Source: Sutterellaceae bacterium (lineage in GTDB: Bacteria > Pseudomonadota > Gammaproteobacteria > Burkholderiales > Burkholderiaceae_F). From it: 12,362 bases of DNA. The DNA lies in assembly GCA_030531135.1 (NCBI GenBank), contig JAUNOJ010000030.1, positions 1 to 12,362 on the forward strand, in the 5' to 3' direction. A model generated the notes under the pieces. That model made no database searches. It was not told where the DNA came from and worked only from the letters and a program-made list of their open reading frames with translations. Of this stretch, positions 1 through 6,100 are shown in pieces (position 1 is the first letter of the stretch; every line of letters starts with the position of its first letter). A program made the position numbers and the translations under genes.

Positions 1-2
1 CC

Positions 3-491
3 AACATCTATCGCAAGGAAACGACGGTCGCAGGCAAGGTCGATTTGGGGCAAGACTCTCAAGTTGCAGGTGCTCTGACTGTGATCAACGGACAAGGCGC
101 CGTATCGGGCAACATCACGACACAAGGCCCGATCTACGCCTTTGCCGATCGGCCGGGCTCGGTCAACGCTTCGGGCTTTGTGTCAGGGGAGGGTAAGGTG
201 GCTGTTTTCGGTCACGCCGATCGGGTCGTGAAATATCTGCCCGACGTGACGGCAGGGCACGGCGGTGAAATTTCTCACTTTGTGCCGCTTGATTTCTCGA
301 TGCCGGTGTTCGGTGCCATCGATGCGGTAAAGAATCGCTCGCTGATTCGCCCGGATCTGTTGCAACAGTCTCTGGATCGCATGCACTCGGGCACGCTTGT
401 AATCGAACATTCGGTGACGGATTCTTGGACGCTGGAAATGCTGAAGTCGGGTTGGTTCTCGGCAAAGGCCGAGGTTCGAGGAATGGACTGA
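3..491 (+). CDS. C-terminal part of an unrecognised Gly/Val-rich protein (5' end outside window)
   Basis: The frame is open from the left edge of the window (position 3) to a TGA at 489-491, so about 162 C-terminal residues are visible and the start is missing. A TTG at 45 is an in-frame codon, not a convincing start, because the frame continues upstream of it. The first half has short valine/glycine repeats (VAGKV, QVAGAL, AVSGNI, VNASGFVSGEG, KVAVFGHA) spaced roughly like turns of a bactofilin-type or other right-handed beta-helix. The last ~70 residues are mixed and end KAEVRGMD. I see no catalytic motif, membrane span or autotransporter-type C-terminus. Codon usage is like that of the neighbouring genes, so it is probably a real resident gene. 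It lies 166 nt upstream of mop, which has its own promoter, so functional linkage is not implied. I do not recognise the family; the beta-helix reading is an inference from repeat spacing only. Confidence 0.72.
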   Translation, partial: NIYRKETTVAGKVDLGQDSQVAGALTVINGQGAVSGNITTQGPIYAFADRPGSVNASGFVSGEGKVAVFGHADRVVKYLPDVTAGHGGEISHFVPLDFSMPVFGAIDAVKNRSLIRPDLLQQSLDRMHSGTLVIEHSVTDSWTLEMLKSGWFSAKAEVRGMD

Positions 492-527
492 GTCGTGAAG
501 CGACTGGGGGTGGCGTCTATGAGCCAC
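491..527 (+). repeat. two small hairpins after the first gene
   Basis: AGTCG (491-495) pairs with CGACT (501-505) around a 5-nt loop directly at the stop codon of the upstream gene. GTGGC (510-514) then pairs with GCCAC (523-527). Neither is followed by a T-run, so they do not look like a strong intrinsic terminator. They may protect the 3' end or act with Rho. The rest of the 492-582 stretch shows nothing else I can name. Confidence 0.3.
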
Positions 528-582
528 TCCTGCGCCATAGAGTCAGTCATGAAGAATCGGCCATTTTGAGCAAGTTAGGTAT

Positions 583-611
583 TTGCACTTATGGCGAGTA
601 TCGCGTATAAC
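583..611 (+). promoter_or_regulatory. sigma-70-type promoter of mop
   Basis: TTGCAC (583-588) and TATAAC (606-611) are separated by 17 nt, a near-consensus -35/-10 pair. Transcription would begin near 618 and give a leader of about 40 nt before mop. The arrangement ATTTGCA ... TCGCGTATAAC recurs at 1036-1066 with the same spacing. Confidence 0.6.
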
Positions 612-616
612 TCGCC
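593..616 (+). promoter_or_regulatory. candidate operator dyad over the mop -10 box
   Basis: GGCGAGT (593-599) and ACTCGCC (610-616) form a perfect 7-bp inverted repeat with a 10-nt centre, overlapping the spacer and the -10 hexamer TATAAC. A dimeric repressor bound here would block RNA polymerase. A molybdate-responsive regulator of the ModE kind is a natural guess for a mop gene, but the sequence is not a clean match to the ModE consensus I know, so the binding protein is unassigned. A further GAGTAT at 624-629, in the leader, could pair with ACTC (610-613) only if transcription began upstream of 610. Confidence 0.4.
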
Positions 617-657
617 CCGAGGGTGAGTATTTACCGTTTTTACTAGGAGAAAAAAAC

Positions 658-867
658 ATGCAAATTTCCGCACGCAACTGCATCAAGGGCAAGGTTGTCG
701 AAATCAAGGAAGGTCCGGTTTCCACCGAAGTGACCATTGAAACCGCCGCCGGCGAAAAGATCGTGAGCTCCATCACGTCGACTTCCGCCAAGAGCCTCGG
801 CTTGGTCGTGGGCAAGGAAGCCTACGCCGTGATCAAGGCTTCTTCCGTGATGGTTGCAGTTGAGTAA
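658..867 (+). CDS. mop: molbindin (Mop), single-domain molybdate-binding protein
   Basis: This encodes 69 residues, the usual size of a one-domain molbindin of the TOBE/Mop family. These small cytoplasmic beta-barrel proteins assemble (typically as hexamers) and bind molybdate or tungstate at subunit interfaces, buffering oxyanion for cofactor synthesis. Family hallmarks are visible in order: SARNCIKGKVVEIKEG at residues 4-19, the TSTSAKSLGL segment around 40-49, and the C-terminal VIKASSVMVAVE. The ATG at 658 follows a clear AGGAG (643-647) at suitable spacing, so the start is firm; upstream in-frame extension would lack a ribosome site. It is monocistronic: its own promoter at 583-611 and an intrinsic terminator 66 nt after the stop. 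Its role fits the formate dehydrogenase operon downstream, whose catalytic subunit carries a molybdenum or tungsten cofactor. Family assignment is strong; the precise metal preference cannot be read from sequence. Confidence 0.93.
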   Translation: MQISARNCIKGKVVEIKEGPVSTEVTIETAAGEKIVSSITSTSAKSLGLVVGKEAYAVIKASSVMVAVE

Positions 868-932
868 TACAGACAGTTAAATTTGAAATTTTCTTGCGGT
901 TGAAGTCGAGAAAATATTCTAAGAAAGTCTGG

Positions 933-968
933 AAAAAGCGCTGAGAACTTCGGTTTTCGGCGTTTTTT
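933..968 (+). terminator. intrinsic terminator of mop (UUCG tetraloop)
   Basis: CGCTGAGAAC (939-948) pairs with GTTTTCGGCG (953-962) through ten base pairs including two G-T wobbles, closed by a TTCG tetraloop (949-952) on a C-G pair and followed by six T (963-968). An AAAAA run at 933-937 could extend the pairing with the T-run. It lies 66 nt after the mop stop and would release the mop transcript. Confidence 0.88.
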
Positions 969-1037
969 GCTTTGGGGGTTCTTCTTTTTCGTGCATGCGA
1001 TGGTCGGTGTCGGGACGAATTTAGCCGAAAGGGGGAT

Positions 1038-1066
1038 TTGCATCCGCTATTCATTTCGTGTATAAC
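1038..1066 (+). promoter_or_regulatory. sigma-70-type promoter of the candidate small RNA
   Basis: TTGCAT (1038-1043) and TATAAC (1061-1066) are separated by 17 nt. The core matches the mop promoter in register: ATTTGCA starts 25 nt before TATAAC in both, and TCG-pyrimidine-G precedes TATAAC in both. The predicted start is near 1073, just before the first hairpin of the candidate RNA. The position 70 nt after the mop terminator argues for a separate transcription unit. Confidence 0.5.
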
Positions 1067-1072
1067 GTCACT

Positions 1073-1251
1073 ACCGCAGTCGTTATTCTCTTTTTGAATA
1101 TCGACTGGCACAGCGGAAACAAAACCCTTGAAAGCAGTGTTGGGGCACGGCGATCAAGGGTTGGGCAAGCGAGACAACGCTTTCAAAAAATCAATTTCTT
1201 TCTGGGTCGTGGCCTTACCTGAACTTCTCTCTCAGGTAAGGCCCCTTTTTT
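1073..1251 (+). ncRNA. candidate small structured RNA between mop and trpS
   Basis: This ~180-nt stretch has a promoter in front, an intrinsic terminator behind, and no protein with family features on either strand. Stem 1: CAGTCG/CGACTG (1077-1082, 1102-1107) continued by TATTC/GAATA (1084-1088, 1096-1100) across one T-T mismatch, loop of seven T-rich nt. Stem 2: AACCCTTGA/TCAAGGGTT (1123-1131, 1154-1162), perfect nine pairs with a 22-nt G-rich loop. Stem 3: AAGCG/CGCTT (1167-1171, 1178-1182). Stem 4 is the terminator. A competing fold exists: TTGAAAGC (1128-1135) is the exact complement of GCTTTCAA (1179-1186), which would break stems 2 and 3. The size overlaps that of 6S RNA, but I could not recognise the 6S architecture, nor tmRNA, SRP RNA or RNase P RNA. 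It could instead be an untranslated 3' region or the antisense end of trpS; the ORF opening at 1128 has no family features. Confidence 0.45.
1211..1251 (+). terminator. intrinsic terminator of the candidate small RNA
   Basis: GGCCTTACCTGA (1211-1222) pairs perfectly over 12 bp with TCAGGTAAGGCC (1232-1243), with a 9-nt loop, followed by CC and six T (1246-1251). The T-run is only on the plus-strand side, so it terminates rightward transcription. Read leftward, as the end of trpS, the hairpin is followed by ACGACCCAG with no T-run, although it may still help shield the trpS 3' end. This is the second strong rightward terminator after mop. Confidence 0.85.
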
Positions 1252-1256
1252 GTGCG

Positions 1257-2597
1257 TTATTGTTTGGCCTTTTTGGCGGCGTCTTTTTCGGCTTGAGCTT
1301 GACGCATGGCATCCAAAACGGCGTTGACATCGTCGGCCGTCACGCACTCTGCCAAAGCGAGCTTGGCACCGGTTTCGTCGTTATAGCCCTTGGCCTTTAA
1401 AAGCCCGACGGTCATGCCGGCATCGCGCCCGTTTTCAAAACCTTCGGACTGAAGCATGACCGTGCCGTCGGCTGCGGTGAGCTTAAAGTAAAAGAGGCCG
1501 TCGGCTTCGCGGTACTGCTTGAAGGTGCCTGTGAGCGCACATTTGGCTTTGGTCGTTTCTTTGTTGGCCGTTTGATCCACGGCGTGGAATCGGCGAAGCC
1601 CCACGGCCTGACGCAACTCTTCCATGAAGGGCACGGAAATGGCGCGCGCCTTGGCAGCGCCGGCCATAAGAATTTCTTCAAGCTCTGCCGGGTGTGACAT
1701 GTAATAGTCGTACTTGTCGCGCATCGGACCGATTTCGGCGTTGATCTGTGCGACCAAGCGCTTCTTGGCTTCACCCCAACCGAGACCGTCGCGCAGTTCT
1801 TGGCGGAATGCCTGACGTTCTTCGGGCGTGGCAAAGGCATCGAAAATCTGTGTGAGCGACGTGCTGTCGGGATCCTTGGGTTCGCCCGGCAGTTTGCTGT
1901 CGGTGACAACGCGTCCGATGGCTTCTTTCAGAGCCTTTTCGCCACCCTCAAACAACGGGATCACGTTGTTGTAGCTCTTACTCATCTTGCGACCGTCCAG
2001 ACCCGGCAAGATTTCCATGTCTTCGTCGATTTGCTCGTAGGGCATGACGAAGAAGTCTTTGTCGATGCGATACTGGTTGTTGAAGCGCGTGGCGATGTCG
2101 CGCGCCATTTCCAAGTGCTGCACTTGGTCGCGTCCCACGGGAACGAGATTGGCGTTAAACATCAAAATATCTGCCGTCATCAAAACCGGATAGCAGAAAA
2201 GCCCCATCGACACGCCGTTGTCGGGATCAAGGGCTTGCGCTTCGTTAGCCTCCACCATGGCCTTGTAGGCATGGGCGCGATTCATCAAACCTTTGGCGCA
2301 GGAGCAATTGAGCATCCAGTTTAAAAGCGGGATTTCGGGAATGTCGCTTTGGCGATAAAAAGTGACCTTTTCGGGATCCAATCCTGCGGCAAGCCAGCTT
2401 GCGGCAATCTGCATGCGGCTCAACTCGATGCGAGCGGGATCCTGGCACTTGATCAAGGCATGAAGATCGGCCATGAAAAAGAAGCTTTCCACGTCGCTTC
2501 GTTTGGAAGCTTGGATGCACGGGCGAATGGCGCCGCAGTAGTTGCCTAAGTGCAAAGTGCCGGTCGTATTGATGCCGGTAAGTACGCGCACGGTCAT
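1257..2597 (-). CDS. trpS: tryptophanyl-tRNA synthetase with C-terminal extension
   Basis: This class I aminoacyl-tRNA synthetase charges tRNA-Trp in the cytoplasm. The 446 residues carry the HIGH-type motif TLHLGN (14-19), the GRDQVQHLE tryptophan/ATP pocket segment (155-163) and the KMSKS loop GRKMSKS (202-208). A Rossmann core plus anticodon-binding helices ends near residue 340. The usual bacterial enzyme is about 330-350 residues; here roughly 100 more follow. Residues ~354-402 (LTGTFKQYREADGLFYFKL and on to the SEGF and VGLLKAKG segments) resemble the DUF1508/YegP repeat, and the tail is Lys/Ala-rich. I chose the ATG at 2597 because GGGGA sits 7 nt upstream; the TTG 12 codons earlier (2633) would place that site inside the gene. 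The gene is monocistronic and divergent from the fdh leader. Function is certain; the role of the extension is unknown. Confidence 0.96.
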   Translation of the reverse strand: MTVRVLTGINTTGTLHLGNYCGAIRPCIQASKRSDVESFFFMADLHALIKCQDPARIELSRMQIAASWLAAGLDPEKVTFYRQSDIPEIPLLNWMLNCSCAKGLMNRAHAYKAMVEANEAQALDPDNGVSMGLFCYPVLMTADILMFNANLVPVGRDQVQHLEMARDIATRFNNQYRIDKDFFVMPYEQIDEDMEILPGLDGRKMSKSYNNVIPLFEGGEKALKEAIGRVVTDSKLPGEPKDPDSTSLTQIFDAFATPEERQAFRQELRDGLGWGEAKKRLVAQINAEIGPMRDKYDYYMSHPAELEEILMAGAAKARAISVPFMEELRQAVGLRRFHAVDQTANKETTKAKCALTGTFKQYREADGLFYFKLTAADGTVMLQSEGFENGRDAGMTVGLLKAKGYNDETGAKLALAECVTADDVNAVLDAMRQAQAEKDAAKKAKQ

Positions 2598-2604
2598 GGA
2601 TCTG

Positions 2605-2609
2605 TCCCC
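2605..2609 (-). promoter_or_regulatory. ribosome binding site that fixes the trpS start
   Basis: GGGGA on the minus strand lies 7 nt before the ATG at 2597. The longer reading from the TTG at 2633 has no comparable site, so the shorter protein is preferred. Confidence 0.65.
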
Positions 2610-2633
2610 AGAAAAAAATAACTTGAGGGGCAA

Positions 2634-2639
2634 ACTCTA
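2634..2639 (-). promoter_or_regulatory. possible extended -10 promoter of trpS
   Basis: On the minus strand TTTGC precedes TAGAGT, giving an extended -10 element (TG-n-TAGAGT) that would start transcription about 30 nt before the trpS ATG. No good -35 hexamer sits 17 nt upstream, so this is a weak call. Confidence 0.3.
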
Positions 2640-2712
2640 GCAAATTCGAGCACATCGGGCGTAGGACGAAGCGCAGTCGGAGGCGAGCGCAAATAAAGAT
2701 GCCGCCATGGAC

Positions 2713-2761
2713 TTGATTTAAGTCAATGAAATGCGTTTGAGGCGCTTTCTACAAGGATTAA
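2713..2761 (+). promoter_or_regulatory. FNR-like box and class II promoter for the fdh operon
   Basis: TTGATTTAAGTCAA (2713-2726) matches the FNR/Anr consensus TTGAT-N4-ATCAA at nine of ten positions. If it acts at the usual -41.5, transcription starts near 2761. A modest -10 (TACAAG, 2750-2755) lies at the right distance and no -35 hexamer is needed. Oxygen-controlled activation is what a respiratory formate dehydrogenase would be expected to show. The resulting leader before fdhA would be about 420 nt. FNR control is inference from this one box. Confidence 0.5.
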
Positions 2762-2785
2762 GACCTTCGAAGGAAGCTCGGAAAA

Positions 2786-2837
2786 CCCCCTCAGTCGTTA
2801 GGGCATCGGTGCTCATCCGTAAGGATTAGCTAGGGGG
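2786..2837 (+). ncRNA. compact three-way-junction RNA sequestering a Shine-Dalgarno (candidate riboswitch or leader switch)
   Basis: P1: CCCCCT (2786-2791) pairs with AGGGGG (2832-2837) and can extend by AG/CT past a bulged C. P2: GGGCA (2801-2805) with TGCTC (2810-2814), one G-T wobble, TCGG loop. P3: ATCC (2815-2818) with GGAT (2823-2826) around a GTAA loop of GNRA type, stacked on P2 with no linker. The 3' strand of P1 is itself a strong ribosome site 4 nt before the ATG at 2842. A rival pairing exists: CCCT (2788-2791) with AGGG (2800-2803), which would open P1 and free that site. The element sits in the fdh leader just after the predicted start. It does not match the molybdenum-cofactor or SAM riboswitch consensus as I know them. 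Ligand, if any, is unknown. Confidence 0.42.
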
Positions 2838-2841
2838 AATT

Positions 2842-2913
2842 ATGTCGGTTGAAAAATACATACCGAAACAGGGGCGAATGTGCAGAAATTGCAGGTTTGG
2901 AGGATTCGTCTGA
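2842..2913 (+). CDS. 23-residue CxxC leader peptide upstream of fdhA
   Basis: An ATG at 2842 opens a 23-codon frame (MSVEKYIPKQ at the start, MCRNCRFGGFV at the end) closed by TGA at 2911-2913. AGGGGG ends 4 nt before the ATG, giving a tight but strong ribosome site that lies in stem P1 of the structured leader. The peptide has a CxxC pair in a basic context (CRNC), as in small zinc ribbons or Fe-S sites, but is too short to assign. It begins 343 nt upstream of fdhA. It may be a regulatory leader peptide, or the first piece of a frameshifted small protein continued by the overlapping frame to 3097. Codon choice (AAA, ATA, AGA) differs from the fdh genes. Confidence 0.38.
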   Translation: MSVEKYIPKQGRMCRNCRFGGFV

Positions 2914-3097
2914 AAAAACACAGAACATACGAAAACCGTTATTCATTAAAGGAATAGCGCAAAATCAGAGAATGATCTTCGACTTTCGACCGATTGACGT
3001 TTGTTGCCGATGTTTTGAAAATGCCACGCTAGATAAAGAAATCAAGACGGAATTGCATCCGTCGATTTGCTTTCAAATAACAAAAGAAGATCACTGA
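2849..3097 (+). CDS. doubtful 82-codon ORF in the fdh leader, possibly a decayed small Cys-rich protein
   Basis: This frame runs from a TTG at 2849 (an ATG is available at 2972) to TGA at 3097, overlapping the 23-codon leader ORF in another frame. It has no good ribosome site of its own. The last 42 residues include a cysteine cluster (DVCCRCFEN) and a later HPSICF, reminiscent of the second half of a small zinc-binding protein. Joined in frame after the CRNC part of the upstream ORF, the two would make a ~80-residue protein with paired cysteine clusters. That suggests a frameshifted remnant or a sequencing error, but I cannot prove it. Base composition is near 40% GC, with rare-looking codons (ATA, AGA, CGA) unlike its neighbours. 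It may equally be untranslated leader. From 3098 to 3173 I see nothing before the fdhA ribosome site. Confidence 0.2.
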   Translation: MKNTYRNRGECAEIAGLEDSSEKTQNIRKPLFIKGIAQNQRMIFDFRPIDVCCRCFENATLDKEIKTELHPSICFQITKEDH

Positions 3098-3184
3098 GCC
3101 CCAAGAGCAGTATCCCGTTGTTTCCGATGCGAAGAAGCAAACACAGAGGGCGGAAGTGATGAACCTACTCCCCAGGAGGATTTC

Positions 3185-6100
3185 ATGGAAGTTTCTCGCA
3201 GAAGTTTCTTTAAGCGCGGATTCTTGCTCGGTAGCGGCGGCGTTGCCGGCGCACTGTCGGGCGGCTCTTTTGCCGCCGCCCCCAAGAAAAAGGCTTACAA
3301 ACTTCAAAACGTCAAAGAAGTCACGAACATCTGTTGCTACTGCTCGGGCGGTTGCGGCACGATTTGCTCGAGCCGCAACGGCGAATTGATCAACTTGGAA
3401 GGCGATCCGGACCATCCCGTCAACTTGGGCGGTTTGTGCCCCAAGGGCGCAGCCATGTGGGGCTTGCGCAATGTGGTCAACAAAGACCGCACGACGTCTT
3501 TGCACCCCGATCGCGTGCTTTACCCGATGGTTCGTCGTCCGGGCTCCACCAAGTGGGAACGCTTGTCTTGGGATCAGGCAGCTAAGGAAATCGCCCGCCA
3601 CGTCAAAAAGACGCGCGATGCAAGCTTCGTGGAAACCGAAGACGGCGTGACGGTTAACCGTTGCGACGGTATCGCGAGCTTGGGCGCAGCACAGCTTAAT
3701 AACGAAGAAGGCTGGTTGGTTCAGAAGTTTGCCCGTTCTTTGGGTATCGTTGCCATCGATAACCAGACCCGCGTTTGCCACTCTTCGACCGTGGCCGGTC
3801 TTGCGCCGAGTTTCGGGCGCGGCTCCATGACGAGCCACTGGTGCGACTTTGCCAACTCCGACGTGATTTTGACGATCGGCTCCAACAACGTGGAAAACCA
3901 TCCGTTGTCTTCCCGCTGGGTCGAACGCGCGCAAGACAAGGGCGCAACCTGGATTGTGATCGATCCGCGCTATTCGCGTTCGGCCGCTCAGGCCGACATC
4001 TACGGTCGTCTGCGTCCGGGTACCGATATCGCGTTTTTCGGCGGCTTGATCAACTACATTCTCCAAAACGATCTTTGGCAAAAAGACTACGTTTTGAACT
4101 TTACCAATGCCGCTTGCATCTTGCGCGACGACTATAAGTTCGATCCCGACAGCGGCTTGTTCTCGGGTTGGGACGCCAAGAAACAAAAGTATGACGACAC
4201 GACCTGGGGTTATGACGTCGACAAGAAGCGCCATTGGAACACCGAAGAAGGCTCTCCCTTTGCTTGGGTCAACAAGCCGGGTACGCCCAAATTCGAAACG
4301 CCTGCATTGAAGGTTCTCAAGCGTGACTTGACGCTGCAAGATCCGCGTTGCGTTTTAAACGTCATGAAAGAACACTATTCCCGTTATACGCCCGAAATGG
4401 TCGTGCGCATCACGGGTATGGACAAAGACGTGTTGTTGAAGGTTTGGGAAACGTACGCTTCGACCGGTAAGACCGATCGTGCCGGCTCCATCCTTTACGC
4501 GTTGGGTCAGACGCAGCACACCTACGGCTCTCAAAACTGCCGCATCATGTGCGTGGTTCAGTTGCTTCTCGGTAACGTCGGTATCGCCGGCGGCGGCATT
4601 AATGCACTTCGCGGCGAACCCAACGTTCAGGGCTCTACCGACGTGGGCGCTTCCGTGCACCAGGCTCCGGGTTATCTTTCTTGGCCCACGGGCGCCAAGC
4701 ACCCGACGCTGGCCGATTACTTGTCGACGGAAACTTACGCTGCAGGTTACTACTCCAACAAGCCCAAGTTCTGGGTTTCTGCTCTGCGCGAATGGTTCGG
4801 CGAAAACGCTACGGTCGAAAACGACTACTGCTACGATTTGTTGCCTAAGACCAGTCCGAAGTACGGCTACGGCCATTACTCGACCATCATGACATTTAAC
4901 CAAATGCGTGATGAAAAGATCAAGGGCTATTTCTGCTGGGGTATGAACCCGGCGCACTCCACCCCCAACGCCAAACATGCCCGCAACTCCATGGCAAAGC
5001 TCGATTGGCTCGTGGTGGCCGACTGGTTCTTGACGGAAACGGCCGATTTCTGGCGTGCTCCCGACATGAAGCCCGAAGAAATCAACACCGAATGCTATTT
5101 CTTGCCGGCAGCTTTGATTTTCGAAAAGACGGGTTCCATTAATAACTCCGGCCGTTGGATTCAGTGGCGTGAAAAGGCGGTCGAACCGCCCGGAGAATGC
5201 AAGAACGACTTCGAACAGATGTTGTTGCTCTGGAAGGAAATCCGCGCTCTCTATGAAAAGGAAGGCGGTGCTTGCCCCGACCAGATTTTAAAGACCAACA
5301 TGAACTACACGATCGACGGCAAGCCCGACATTCGTGCACTGTGCTGGGCTTTGAACGGCTACGATGTGAAGACCGGCAAACTGTTGCCGGGTTACGCCGC
5401 ACTTCAGGCCGACGGCTCGACCGCTTGCGGTATCTGGATTTTCTCCGGCTACTACAACAACGAAGCCGACAAGTTGGATCCGATGAAGCAACCGATGACG
5501 CGTCGCAACAAGAGCGATCCCACGGGCTTGGGCTTATTCCCGAAGTGGTCCTATGCGTGGCCGGCCAATCGTCGAATTCTCTACAACCGAGCTTCCGCCG
5601 ACAGCAAGGGTCGTCCGTACGATCCCAAACGCGTGTTGGTCGAATACAAGGACGGCAAGTGGATTCAAAACGACGTGGGCGACTTTGTGACGGCATTGCC
5701 CCCGGACAACAACGCCTTCTTTATGACGTGGGAACAAAACGCTCGCTTGTTTGCTTATCCGATGTCCGACGGTCCTTTGCCCGAACACTTCGAACCGCAT
5801 GAAGCTCCGGTCAAGAACCTCTTGAACGGCGCAGGCGGCAACCCGTGTGCTCTGTTTACGGACGATCCCTCGGTCAAGCGCGGCAATGTGAAGGACTTCC
5901 CGTTTGTCGTGACGACCTATTCCGTGGTCGAACACTGGCAGTCGGGTACGCAGACGCGCAATATTCCCTGGTTGAACGAACTCATTCCTTGCAACTTCAT
6001 CGAATTGAGCGAAGAACTTGCCAAGGAAAAAGGCATCAAAAACGGCGACATGGTCCGCGTGTGGAACAACCGCGGTTCCGTGAAGGTTGCCGCCATGGTC

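Noticed and set aside
1073..1251. 6S RNA (ssrS)
   Set aside because: The size is similar, but the strongest fold is a row of separate hairpins and not one long duplex with a central open bubble. No conserved 6S sequence was recognised. Kept as an unnamed small RNA candidate.
1128..1400. 90-codon plus-strand ORF overlapping the trpS 3' end
   Set aside because: It runs through a terminator hairpin and then antisense to trpS, has no ribosome site and no family features.
2786..2837. Molybdenum-cofactor riboswitch
   Set aside because: The element is only ~52 nt and lacks the multi-stem, tetraloop-receptor layout I know for the Moco RNA. Context alone is not enough to name it.
2911..2913. In-frame TGA of the leader ORF as selenocysteine
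   Set aside because: Reading through gives only a dozen residues before TAA, with no homology, and the adjacent fdhA is of the Cys type.
2900..2915. prfB-like programmed +1 frameshift at GTC-TGA
   Set aside because: GGAGGA is well placed, but the P-site tRNA reading GTC would have to re-pair on TCT, a poor slip. The AAAAAAC heptamer lies after the stop in that frame. Mentioned only as part of the broken-gene idea.
3029..4339. 436-codon open frame on the minus strand opposite fdhA
   Set aside because: It is antisense to a clear catalytic subunit, has no ribosome site or recognisable motif, and arises from the strong codon bias of fdhA. Similar long antisense frames occur opposite fdhA (4355-4978, 5534-6166), metK and trpS.
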